NCBI GenBank assembly: GCA_019454045.1
Contig: SKCR01010146.1
Span: 186,001 to 250,000, forward strand
DNA length: 64,000 nucleotides
Direction: 5' to 3'
Origin: Zanthoxylum bungeanum
Lineage: Eukaryota > Streptophyta > Magnoliopsida > Sapindales > Rutaceae
Shown here one piece after another: positions 22,295 to 33,238 of this stretch (position 1 is its first letter; every line of letters starts with the position of its first letter). The notes under the pieces are model-generated. The model did not search any database, was not told the origin of the DNA, and was given only the letters and a program-made list of their open reading frames with translations. A program made the position numbers and the translations under genes.

Positions 22295-22899
22295 AGCCTC
22301 CCTTGTGCTTGTGTTTGGGCCCCCAATCATTTGAAGTTGTTTGAACCTTTTGTCATGTGATGTAGAATTTGTTGGGTCTTTTTAACTGGGATAAGTTTAT
22401 ATTTTCATGATAGTTAGGCCAAATAATTTGGAATGATAACAGGCCACCTTGTATTCAAACTTTGTTGGGCCTAAAAAGATTAGTTATGATCCAAGAGTGC
22501 CAAAACATGAGTCTAATACACCTACTAGCTTTCATCTAGAAATGATACGCATTATTTTTGCCCATTTGGATATATTTAAATATTTCTAAGCCAATCCCAA
22601 AATAACTGTGATTACCAATGGTATAATTCGTCGTTTTCAGACATTGACACAATCCCCATATATGTTTAGTCATTATGTAAATATATGGTCTTTTTCTTTT
22701 AAAGATGGAATGAAACCAAGGTAGCCAAGGTTTACCCTTTGTAGCATAGGAGAGAATGAGCTTATGTACCCTCGTTGGTGCATAAGTTAAACTAAACCTA
22801 GGACATATATGGACTTACCACGTGTATGGGAGAAACAAGGTTGGAATGGTAAATGTTGTTGATTGAACATCTCATGCTTCATATGCATCTCATGCCGCA

Positions 22900-22962
<63 letters not shown>

Positions 22963-23050
22963 ATAAAACCTTTGATTGAACCATCATAACGGTTCGTTAG
23001 GTTAAAGAAATGGCATATTAGTCAGAAGTCAATTAGTAAGTATATAAATA
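22295..23050 (+). other. S leader, second part
   Basis: Non-coding. The stretch 22300-22480 (phrases TTTAACTGGGATAAG, ATGATAGTTAGGCC, GATAACAGGCC) corresponds to the repeated leader unit of E1 at 5820-6300 read from the other strand. Contains the AT microsatellite at 22903. Confidence 0.7.
22903..22958. repeat. (AT)n microsatellite
   Basis: About 28 uninterrupted AT repeats, preceded by GCATGCCGCATGC. Confidence 0.97.
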
Positions 23051-23059
23051 GAAAGCAAT

Positions 23060-23800
23060 GATAATTCCCATAGAGACAGATTGGAAATAACCGTGCACAA
23101 AATTGCGAAACAGCTACAGAACTTGGCCAATGTTGTGGCCAAGTTAACAACACCTCGGGCATTAGAGGCTGAAGTGGGTAATATTATGGCCACCCTGGAG
23201 GACCAACCATGTGCGAGATTTTCAGTCACAATGAACATTGAAGAATGGGTAGATCCTAAAGTGGCTAGGATCATGGAAAAGATGAATTATAAGCCTAACA
23301 CTAGGCTGAGAGCGCGAGGCCAAGGCATAAGCTCGGTAATCGATTTCAAAGGGTAGACCACCAAGAAAAGGTTGGGGTATTGTTCAGATGAAGAGACCAA
23401 ACCTAAGAAGAAAGGGAGGAAACTGACATATTTCTTTATAAAAGCCAAGTATAATGAGCCCTACGACCAATGATAGTACAAGAAGAGCCATAGAGAAAGC
23501 TTGAGGAATTCGAAAAATAGAACTGTAGAATCAAACACCATCTGAAAATGACATTTTTCAGACCTTGGAAGACCTATGGTAAAGGTGTTCGAGAAGTTAA
23601 AAAGACAAGGCCTGTTGAAACCCTAGAACCAAGACCGATGCCAAACAAAAAACCTCGCTATATAGATCTAAACCAATATTTCTACTTCCACCAGGATAGA
23701 TGCCATAACACCGATAATTACACTCGTCTCAAACATGAAATTCAAGATTTAATTGACGGAAGCAAGATACTTGATCCTGAGGGGTACCATTTTTAAGCAT
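23060..23800 (+). pseudogene. gag: S gag (decayed)
   Basis: Two pieces can be read. The first, 23081-23356, gives 91 open codons of unclear domain. The second, about 23548-23796, includes PRPMPNKKPRYIDLNQYFYF, HNTDNYTRLKHEIQDLID and ILDPEG, which align with the gag C-terminus of E1 (NLDLSLYCHFHQRRGHETDN, CTRLRHEIQNLID, IPDPE). Both cysteines of the knuckle are changed (C to F/Y), so nucleic-acid binding would be lost even if it were translated. In another frame, 23560-23620 reads like the preceding E1 LGKPLSKVLEKLKGQGLLKP segment, which shows a frameshift. Confidence 0.75.
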
Positions 23801-23806
23801 GATTTT

Positions 23807-25430
23807 TGTTGGGATATATGCCCTAGAGCTTCATATAATGTAAATAGTTTTATTTGTTATGAAATAAAATGATGGATTATTCAAAATGTTTGTTTAAATT
23901 TCGCAGATTATAAATTATCTTGATTACTCTCGATTAAACATGTACCTTCATACTTAGTGTATGAGTGTCATACACAAGAGGATTTAAGTCTGAAGTTGGT
24001 AATCTAAAATAGTCCATAAAGAGCAAACAAAGCGGGTACTTTGTTTGTGGTTTATCTATAGCTTTGGTCAATTCTATAATTGTATGGCGCTTGATCCAGG
24101 ATCGTCCATGTGGAGATATAAGAATGGAGGTACCTTGTATGATGTGATCATATAGGACTGGACCTAGATAGAAATGACTTTCTTATGATATCTGTTAAAT
24201 AAAGAAATTTATTTCGATCTACTAGATGGTCATATATGGATTGATCTTAATCTTGAGTGAACTACGAACCCCTACATGACAGGCTATGTCATTTGATTTA
24301 CAAAGGTGAGGTTGGTGTAGCAGTCATGACCAATAGCTATGTATTTTGGGGGCATGGTCTGGTGTGTAGCCGGGGAAGTTTTACATAGACATGAAGTTCA
24401 CTCTTTCTTATGAGAAATAGAGGAGTATCTTCCTTAAGGGTTGATTCGGTACTTGAACGGTTAGAGTGCTCAAGTCTTTCTATTACGGATAGAAAGATTA
24501 AAATTCATAATGGTTATGAATAAATCGTTCATTAGAGAATCAATGGTACTTAAGGTAAAAATAATTAGAGGGGTATAACAGATATTATGACTCGGATCTA
24601 ATTACAAGATACTCGTGAATGGTTAATCTGTATGTAGTGACTATATCGATGGACACCGACTTGGTTCGGCTTAATATACAAGTTGCGGCAATGAGAGTGC
24701 AGCTTCGGGTTTTTAATGGAATAACCCGGAGTTAATAATTCGGAATATTTAATTAATAGCTTAATTAATATTTTAAGATTATTCTAGCTCGAAACCGTAG
24801 GTCCATTTTGGTTCCCGTGCTAGCTTAATATATTGTAGCGGATTTAGTATAATTGGATAGTCCAATTATATACTCACATATGTATAAAAATTAATAATAT
24901 GATTAATAATATTATTATGTCACAATTTAAACTATATGTTAAATTTAATATATAGTTTTTGTAATTATATGATAATTAAACACTTGACATTTAGTTATAT
25001 ATGATAAAATTAAGTAAAAGGTTAATTATGTAAATTTCAAATTTTGGGTTTTGGAAACCCTTGGACTTAATTTGGAAGTTAAATTATTTTAAAAGGAATT
25101 AACCTTTTATTTTTATAATATCATTTCCATTATGGAAAGTTAATGTTGATGTTACAAGAATTCTAATTTTCACATGCCTTGGCCGAAATTGGCTTGATGG
25201 AAAAGGGAAATGTTTCTTTTATTTTTGGAAACAAATAAACCTAAATATAAAAGACAAAAATTATGTCTAAAATAGAAGAAACATTTCAGGGGCTGTTTTG
25301 GTAGTGCGCTGGACGCGAATCGGGTCCAAAACAGTCAAGTTTTTGTGTGGCTGTTCGGGGCTCTTCATGGACTGTTTCGGAGTTGTTTCGGGACTGGCAT
25401 TTTGTCTAAAATAGAAGAATCATTTTAGTG
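23807..25430 (+). repeat. U 5' LTR (3' boundary uncertain)
   Basis: Begins TGTTGGGATATATGCCCTAG, a typical start of plant Copia LTRs. It is AT-rich, with no coding. I cannot find a clear CA end followed by a TGGTATCAGAGC PBS before gag begins near 25440, so the LTR end and leader may be deleted or altered. The phrase GTCTAAAATAGAAGAA occurs twice (about 25265 and 25404), a possible trace of a local duplication. Confidence 0.65.
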
Positions 25431-25439
25431 GTGGTATTG

Positions 25440-26200
25440 GTTGCATTCAGCCACTCAAAGGGGTTGCAGCTAATGAGAAAGCCTGCTGCTACTTGTTGGC
25501 AGGGATGCCCGGAATTCTTGCTACAAAGCATGAACCTATGGCTTCAGCATCTCAGATGATGGAGTAATTGCAGGGCATGTTCGGGTAGCCTTCGGAGCGT
25601 TAACGTCATGAGGTTATGGTCTCAGAGATGACTGTTAGGATGAAGGATGGGACATCAGTCCGATAGCACATCTTGAGGATGATGACCTGTCTCAACACTG
25701 CTGAAACCCATGGAGCTCGTATTGACGAGCGTAGCCAGGTGACCATGATTATGGAAACTCTTCCGAAGAGTTTCCTGCAGTTTTAAAAGAAACTATGTTA
25801 TGAACAATTTTCCTTTTACATTGACCCATTTGCTTAATGAGCTTACCCACTACGAGTCCATGCTTATGCATCCTCGTAAGCCCAGTGATGAGACAAATGT
25901 TGCCGAGTCTTCAAAATATGTAACGATGATGAAGAATAGCACTGGGAAGGCTAAGGCTAAGCCCATGAAGATGAAGAACAAGAAAGGCTCCAAGGATGCC
26001 AAGCCCAAGGGAAAGTGTTTCCACTGCAATAAGAATGGGCATTGGAAAAGGAATTGTCCTAAATACCTTACTGAGCTGAAGGAGAAAAAGGATACAGGTA
26101 AATATGATTTACTCATTATCGAATCTCTATTAGTGAAGGATGATAAATCCGCTAAGATTGTTGATTCTGGAGCCACTAACCATGTTTGTTCCTTTTTGTA
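25440..26200 (+). pseudogene. gag: U gag and start of protease
   Basis: The first part (25440-25790) reads as the Copia gag domain (LAGMPGILATKHEPM, DGTSVR, GARIDE, SQVTMIMETLPKSFLQF) with stops and frame changes. From 25800 a 133-codon open stretch continues gag (LTHLLNELTHYESMLM) to a canonical knuckle CFHCNKNGHWKRNC (C-X2-C-X4-H-X4-C, about 26017-26058), then the protease active-site sequence VDSGATNHVC (about 26160-26190; D-S/T-G type). A TAG follows at 26199. Product if intact: particle protein and aspartic protease. Confidence 0.88.
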
Positions 26201-27590
26201 GCTACTTCACTCATTGAGGGACCTTGCTGAAGGTGACTACACCATAAGGGTCGAGACAGGGGATGCCGTTTCAGCAAGAGCAGTGAGATTTTCCAGTTTA
26301 AATTTTACAAATAATAGTTATTTAAATTTGAACAATGTGTTATTCATTCCTGGTTTTCACAAGAATTTGATTTCTATTTCTAAACTCTTAGATGACGGGT
26401 TTTCAGTTTCTTTCAATAGCAATTTGGTTATTATTGGTAGAAATGGATTAACCATATGCACATGAAACTCATAAAATAACTTGTATGTGTTAAGACCGTC
26501 AACACATAGGTCACTGCTCAATGCTGAAATATTTAAGGTTGAGAAACCTAAAACTAAACGGTAAAAGATTTCTCACGATGACACATATCTGTGGCATATT
26601 AGACTTGGTCATATCAACATTGACCGGATAGATAGGTTGATAAAGAATGGAGCCTTAAACCAGTTAAAGCTCGGAACTTTACCAGTCTGCAAATCCTGTT
26701 TAGAAGGAAAAATGACCAAGAGACCTTTTACTGGAAAAGGTATAAGAGCCAGTCAATGACTTGAGCTTATACATTCGGACGTTTGCGGACCGATGAATGT
26801 AAGAGCTCGAGGTGGTTATGGATACTTCGTCACATTTATTGATGATTATTCGAGATATTGGTATGTTTACTTAATGCATCACAAGTCAGATACTTTTGAA
26901 AAGTTCAAAGAGTATCATGCTGAGGTTAAGAACCAGTTGGGTAAAACGATCAAAACTCCATGATTAGATCGTGGAGGAGAATACATTGACAGTGATTTCA
27001 TGGAATTCTTGGTTGAGCATAGGATAGTATCCCAGCTCACAGCACCTGGAATTATGGGGATATGCATTGCAAACTGCAATACATATCCTTAATGTAGTTC
27101 CATCTAAGTCTGTTCCCAAGACTCCCTTAGAGTTGTGGAGTGGTCGTAAAACTAGTTTATGACATTTCCGCATATGGGGGTGTCCAACACATGTGCTGAA
27201 AAATAAGACTACAAAGTTGGAGCCAAATTCTCAGGTCTGCCTATTTGTAGGCTATCTTAGGGAGACTATGGGTGGATTCTTCTATAGCCCTGAATATGAC
27301 AAAATGTTTGTATCGACAAATGCTATGTTTTTAAAGGAAGACTATATGAAGAAGTTCAAACCTTGAAGTAAAGTGTTACTTGAGGAGTTACTTGCTGGTT
27401 CGACCAGCACACCATCATCAATGACAGTTGACAAATACATAGAACTTTCGACATCTGAGCATCAAATGCAAGTTCATCAGAATGATCTGCCGCCTAGACG
27501 TAGTGAGAGGGTTGTAAGACAACCTGATCGGTATCTAGGAGTTAGAGAGGCATAAGTTGTCGCATCCAGCGATAGTGTAGATAATCCATT
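26201..27590 (+). pseudogene. U protease end, integrase and linker
   Basis: After LNNVLFIPGFHKNLISIS (26330-26400) there is the pre-integrase zinc region WHIRLGHINIDRI...CKSCLEGKMTKRPF (26590-26725), then the integrase core with HSDVCGPM (26775, first catalytic Asp) and LDRGGEY (26966, second Asp). The third catalytic residue is lost: sequence jumps at about 27052 from the TAPG position to WGYALQTAI, deleting the NGV.ERRNRTL segment with its Glu. Several stops (26760, 26963, 27163, 27366). Integrase would join the DNA copy to the host chromosome; this one could not. Confidence 0.85.
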
Positions 27591-28290
27591 GACCTATCGT
27601 AGTGCAATGGATGATTCTGATAAAGAGGAATGGCTCAAAGCCATGAACCTAGAGATGAAGTCTATGTACTCCAACCTAGTCTGGGAACTTGTAGACCAAC
27701 CTGATGGGGTAAAACCTATAGGTTGCAAGTGGATCTACAAGAGAAAGAGGGGAGTAGATGGGAAGGTACAGACCTTCAAGTCTAGGCTAGTGGCCAAGGG
27801 TTATACCTAGAAAGATGGAGTTGACTATGAGGAAACTTTCTCGCCAGTAGCCACGCTCAAATCTATACGCACTCTTCTGTCCATTTCCGCATATTATGAC
27901 TATGAGATTTGGAAAATGGACGTCAATACTACATTCTTGAATGGAAATCTTGATGAGTGTATCTATATGGTATGACCAGAGAGGTTCACAGCCCAAAGTC
28001 AAGAGCAAAAGGTTTTGCAAGCTTCAAAGGTCCATTTATGGACTTAAGCAAGCATCTCGATCATGGAATATAAGATTTGATACCACGATCAAGTCTTATT
28101 ACTTTGAGCAGAATGTTGATGAGTCTTGTGTATACAAGCGCGTCATTGATGGGAATGAGGTTTTTCTTGTTTTATACGTCGATGATATTTTACTTATTGG
28201 GAATGATGTAAAGATATTATCAAACATGAAAACCTGGCTAGCTAACCAATTCTAAATGAAAGATTTGGGAGAGGCCAATTATGTTCTTGG
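27589..28290 (+). pseudogene. U reverse transcriptase (interrupted)
   Basis: Reads as Copia reverse transcriptase from KEEWLKAMNLEMKSM and CKWIYKRKRGVDGKVQTFKS to SIYGLKQASRSWN and the active site VLYVDDILLIGN (about 28170-28200). Defects: TAG after VAKGYT (27811), TGA after ECIYMV (27974), an extra T near 28012 that shifts the frame, and TAA at 28256. It ends at DLGEANYVLG where the Y LTR is inserted; the codons after the break are outside the window. Confidence 0.88.
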
Positions 28291-28801
28291 TGTTGGACAA
28301 TTATGACTCATAGCATCACTATTTGTACAAAACATGGTGTTGTTGTACAAATTAACTATGTGACAAAGGAAATTGCTCTTTTATCATTTGTAATTGGATT
28401 ACCTGGATATATAAATGATAAAAGTCGATATGATTACTATCGGATTAATAAGATATGAGACAGTATTAATCCACTAAGGTTTAATCATTAAATATCCCTA
28501 GTCGTAGTATTATCAAGACTGGACATCGATAATGCGGAATAGACTAGTATTACACTTATGCGTGTTATGGAAACGTAACGACATAGTTCTCATATATTTA
28601 GGTATTGGATACTCATGCAAGTGTAATATGAGGTTCTATTTACCGATGGTACGGAAACAGCTTCGCTCTGGATAGACCCCTCGGAATCCCATTGGTAGTA
28701 TGACTATGTGTCTATGGGAATCCGAATCAGGGTAGGTGTATTTGGTCTTAACCTAAGACTTGCATCGCTAATACTTGAGACAATCAGCATACTTTGGTTT
28801 T
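28291..28801 (+). repeat. Y 5' LTR, first part
   Basis: Starts TGTTGGACAATTATGACTCA and matches V (62604-63110) up to ...ACTTTGGTTTT, where X is inserted. The last five bases GTTTT (28797-28801) are repeated at 52853-52857 after X. The five bases before the LTR are CTTGG (28286-28290), the candidate Y TSD. Confidence 0.92.
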
Positions 28802-30736
28802 TGTTGGGTTTCTAAGGTCATCCCAAGATCAATCCAAGCATAAAATAGTGTGAATACGTAAAGGAGAATAGCGGAAATATACTCACTTTGATCGGTTTGT
28901 AGGATGTGTTGTAAACAAAATTTTCCTTTGAGAAGTGCTCCAAGATCTTCTCTTTGAATGTTGATGTCCAAGCTCCAAGCTTTGAGATGGATTCCAAGCT
29001 CTTGGGAATGGTTTCCCTATCACCTTGTATGATTCCTTTAAGTGCTAGCTTTGGAAATTTTTGCCAAAAAAATTTCCCTTTTGTTCTTGCAAGTCTCGGC
29101 CAAAGAGAGAAAATGGGGAGAGAGAGAGAGCTTTTTGATATTTTGTTTTGTTTTCTAAAAACCTAATACAAAAAGTCTCACCAATTTTGGTATATGCTTT
29201 TCCAAAAAGCTAAACAAATTTTGGAGGGAAAAAACCATTTAATGCCTCCGACTACCCCCATCAATCATAAAGTGACTAGATGTCTGTCACCAAAAAGTTG
29301 ACATGACTTCTATTACTGAAGTGACAATTGATGTGACATGTGATGTGACTTGTGGGCCCTTCTAGATTCAAAATCAGAGTGGGCCCGCAAACACATCCCG
29401 GGATCGGGTTCGTTAATTCTAAATTAAAGAATTTTCCATTGCGACTTAATTAAATCAAATTTAATTAAATAATTATGCCTAGCAAAATTACCGTTAAAGT
29501 CGCTCGTGAATTAATTCTAAATTAATTCGTTCGCCCGAATCAAAATCCAATTTTAATTTCACGTCGAAATCCAATTTCATTTAATATATCGAATATATTA
29601 TTTTTTCGATTAATTCCAAATTAATCGTTCTCTCTCTTCTAATAGTATTTTATCCCAGAAAAAAATCTCTCTGCAATTAATCCTAGATTAATTTTGTTCG
29701 AATCATACGTCATCGGTGAATCTTCGGGAAGCGACCCATGAAATCCCTGGATATGTTGGCAGTAAATCCGGTTGTCAGACTATCCGAACACGTGAGTACC
29801 TCGTACTACGTTCTTACCGATTTATGAGACATGGTTGGCTTCTAGCAAAGCACCATGCCTACCCAATTCTCCAGAAATATTCTTAAAAGAATATATAATC
29901 TATGTCAAGCGTAGTATACATAGTATTGCATATTGCGATCCAGTATCAGATGTCACATGCAAGGCCTGGGGCTGGAATAGTGTCTGCCCCGTACGAAGCA
30001 TATATCGGATCACAAGTAACTAGTATCTTTAATCGGATAATCATGACCTTGTCATATTATCCCGATGGTTGCAACACATTAGAGTACCAGTTATGTATCC
30101 CTACGTGATCATCATCTCCATATGACTGAAGTGATACTTCCATCTTGACATCACATTCAATACACTACGATTCTTAATAAACCCAGAAGAGGCGTACACA
30201 GAACCTGTTAAAGTCCTGGACGACCAAAACCAAAGCGTACTGATTGTCGCAAGTACTAGCGATGTAAGTCTCAGGTTAAGACCAAATACACCTACCCTGA
30301 TTCGGATTCCCATAGACACATAGTCATACTACCAATGGGATTTCGATGGGTCTATCCAGAGCGAAGTTGTTTCCGTACCATCGGTAAACACAACCTCCTA
30401 TCACACTTGCATAAGTATCCAATACTTAAATATATGAGAACTATGTTGTTACGCTTCCATAACACACACAAGTGCAATACTAGTCTATTCCACATTAATG
30501 ATGTCCAGTCTCGATAATACTACGACTAGGGATATTTAATGATTAAACCTTTATGGATTGATATTATCTCATATCTTATAATCCGGAACTAATCATAAAG
30601 ACTTTTATCATTTATATATTCAAGTAATAAAATTACAAAATGATAAAATGCAATTTCCATTATCACATAGTTAATTTGTACAAAAACCACAATGTCTTTT
30701 ACAAATAGTGACGCTATGGGTCATAATTGTCCAACA
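28802..30736 (-). repeat. X 3' LTR, 1935 bp
   Basis: Minus strand from TGTTGGACAATTATGACCCA (30736) to ...GAAACCCAACA (28802). Pairs with 50987-52852; many scattered substitutions show X is older than Z or N. It keeps a 68-bp stretch (about 30206-30274) that the other LTR lost. Confidence 0.92.
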
Positions 30737-30751
30737 ATCTCTCACTTGGCC
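30737..30751 (-). other. X polypurine tract
   Basis: GGCCAAGTGAGAGAT on the minus strand just before the 3' LTR; Y and Z have GCCAAGTGGGAGAT at the same place. Confidence 0.85.
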
Positions 30752-31250
30752 TATAGCCAGTCAGTCAAGCATCTAACACCTGAACTATGTACATGTCGCT
30801 CAAACTTTTGGTGAGGAATAACTTTCGTCAGCGGATCTGCTATGTTGTCTTCTGATGCGACCTTCTCGATCTTCACATCACCACGATGTATGATCTTACG
30901 AATCAGATGGAAACGTCGAAGAACATGCTTGGATCATTGATGAGACCTTGGTTCCTTATCCTACGCTATAGCCCCGTTATTGTCACAATACAATGGAACG
31001 GGCTCAGCTGTTTACGAATCCAAACTTCCTTTTTTGCTGCTTCAGTTGCAATAATGTACTCTGCTTCTGTTGTTGAATCGGCAACAGTCTCTTGCTTGGA
31101 AGATTTACAGCTTACTGCTCCATTATTCAAACAAAATATGTACCCGGATTGTGACTTACAATCGTCTTTATCGATTTGGAAACTTGCATCGGTATACCCA
31201 GTTACCTCAAGTTCTCCATATCCATAGATTAAGAAAGCATCCTTAGTTCG
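30752..31250 (-). pseudogene. X RNase H
   Basis: The minus strand gives the Copia RNase H order: GYTDASF-type start (about 31190), then SSKQETVADSTTEAEYI near 31080-31040 with the acidic residues of the active site, then the terminal part up to the PPT. A frame change after LDELRMLS (31229) separates it from the reverse transcriptase, and stops follow near 30970 and 30870. RNase H removes RNA from the RNA-DNA hybrid during copying. Confidence 0.8.
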
Positions 31251-32602
31251 TCTAAGATACTTAAGGATATTTTAACCGCCATCCAGTGACCATCACCTGG
31301 ATCGGCCTGATAGCGACTACACATGCTCAAAACATACAAGACATCAGGTCGCGTACATATCATAGCATACATGATCAATCCGACTGCCGAGGCGAACAGG
31401 ATCTGACTCATGTTTTCTCTCTCATCTTGAGTTTTAGGACACATGTCCTTAGATAGAGTGACGCCATGTGACACTGGCAATAATCCCCTCTTGGACTGAT
31501 CCATGTTGAATCTCTTCAACACTTTGTCAATGTACGTGCTCTGGGATAGTCCAAGCAGCTTTCTAGATCTATCCCGGTAGATATTTATTCCTAGAATAAA
31601 GGCTACTTCTCCCAGATCCTTCATGGAGAATTTTAATGAAAGCGAAGCTTTCACCGATTGTAGCATGGGAATTTCATTGCCAATAAGCAATACATCATCA
31701 ACGTAAAGGACAATGAATGTCAGTGCGCTCCCACTAACCTTCTTATGTACACAAGGATCATCCTCATTTTGAACGAAATCATATTCTTTTATGATCTCAT
31801 CAAAACGTTGGTTCCAAGAACGCGATGCTTGCTTCAATCCATAAATGGATCGATTTAACTTACAAACCTTGTTTGCAAGTCTTGGTATGACAAAATCGTC
31901 AGGCTGTTGCATATAAACATCATCCAAAAGGTTTACGTTAAGGAAAGCGATTTTGACGTCCATCTGTCATATCTCGTAATCGAAATATGTAGCAATAGCA
32001 AGCATAATCCGTATGGATTTAATCATGGCAACGGGTGAAAAAGTTTCATCGTAATCGACACCATGTCGTTGACGATACCATTTCGCTACAAGCCTAGCTT
32101 TTTACGTCTATATGTTGCCATCCATGTCGGTCTTCTTCTTAAAGACCCATTTGCAACCAATAGGCTTTACGCCTTTTGGTGCATCAACCAATGTCCAAAC
32201 TTAGTTGGTGTACATGGAATCCATTTCGGACTTCATGGCCTCTTGCCATAAAGCGGAGTCGATATCTTGTATCGCTTCCTCATACGTAGCCAGCTCGTTA
32301 TCCTCAATAAGATTAATATCCACATGAGGTGAGATCAGAAACCCATACCTCTCAGGTTGTTTTCTGACTCTCTCCGACCTACGTGGTTCTTGTGTATTCG
32401 AAGATTGTGGTATAGTTTCATCTCTGATGAACTATTCATGTTCCGTTAAGGATTCTGTGCCAGGAACAGTATCACTCCGATTTTCATTTTCATCGAGTTC
32501 TAATTTCCTCCCACTAACCACTGCATTTAGGAATTCCTTCTCAATGAAAACCGCATGTATAGCAACAAATACTTTGTTCTCTTGTGGTGATAGAAGTAAT
32601 AT
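31229..32602 (-). pseudogene. X reverse transcriptase
   Basis: Open for 244 codons (31963-31229) with SIYGLKQASRSWN, the active site FIVLYVDDVLLIGN (near 31700) and KDLGEVAFILGINIYRD. Upstream, 32602-31964 carries the linker and N-terminal part ([41 protein letters not shown]) broken by about six stops, most caused by single changes such as TAG for TGG/CAG. It joins the integrase across N: the reading GYPRETK...YYFY is restored when N is left out. Best preserved reverse transcriptase in the window, yet not functional. Confidence 0.9.
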
Positions 32603-33238
32603 TGTAACATCCCGCCTAGGCCAGGATGCTACCGGCAGGAGATAGGAAAACTCATCTCCATAAGCCTCTAGTTCCAACGAAATTTCGGCATGATGTATTC
32701 GTAACATCATGCAACCTGGCCTGTAGCCCATCCATATACAACAAGAACACAACAATCTCGGCCTCAGGCCGGTAACACAACATCAAGCAGGCTCAGGCCT
32801 GAACTCAATGAACAAAATGTAAACCACTTGGCCTCCGGCCAAAACTCAAAATGAAACTATGCTATTACATGATTTATACACATTAAATACAAATACAAAT
32901 ACAAGGACAAGGGCCGTGAGGACCCATAACTCGACCCAGGACTCAAAAACTCTCTTGACTGCAATTGGGTCGATCCACTGTCTTCAAAGTCTTCACCGAA
33001 CTCCTGCTGATTCTATATGACTGCTACTGACCTGTAAAACTGACAAACTGTTGTGGTGTGAGTCATAATGACTCAGTAAGCAATCATGCAAAAGCTTATA
33101 AAGTTTTAATTAATAACTGATTCTTATTCATTTCACAAACCTGACACTTATTACTGTACCTTTAACTGATCACCACCTGTCAACTTTGTTTGCTATTTAC
33201 ACTATCAAACACCTATAATACATAAATATGTATGTATT
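32603..33238 (-). repeat. N LTR A, first part
   Basis: TGTAACATCC start (plus reading) through ATGTATGTATT, where Z is inserted. Last five bases GTATT are duplicated after Z. Differs from B and C at a handful of sites (e.g. about 32723 and 32790). Confidence 0.95.

Larger units (their letters stand above)
18081..23806 (+). mobile_element. S: degraded Ogre-like element (LTR, leader, gag)
   Basis: Plus-strand order: LTR (18081-19860), PBS (19863-19880), leader (to 20258, resuming at 22295 after solo LTR L) and gag remnants (about 23060-23800). Pol and the 3' LTR are not seen; Copia U starts at 23807. It seems to be the most decayed Gypsy element in the window: its LTR start, PBS and gag knuckle have all mutated. 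Confidence 0.75.
23807..28290 (+). mobile_element. U: Ty1/Copia element, interrupted by Y
   Basis: Plus-strand Copia order is clear: LTR, gag with CCHC knuckle, protease, integrase, reverse transcriptase. It stops inside reverse transcriptase at 28290 (...DLGEANYVLG), where Y begins with TGTTGGACAA. The rest of U should lie beyond Y and is outside the window. U probably inserted into S at 23807, but only one side can be seen. Many stops and frameshifts make it inactive. Confidence 0.85.
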
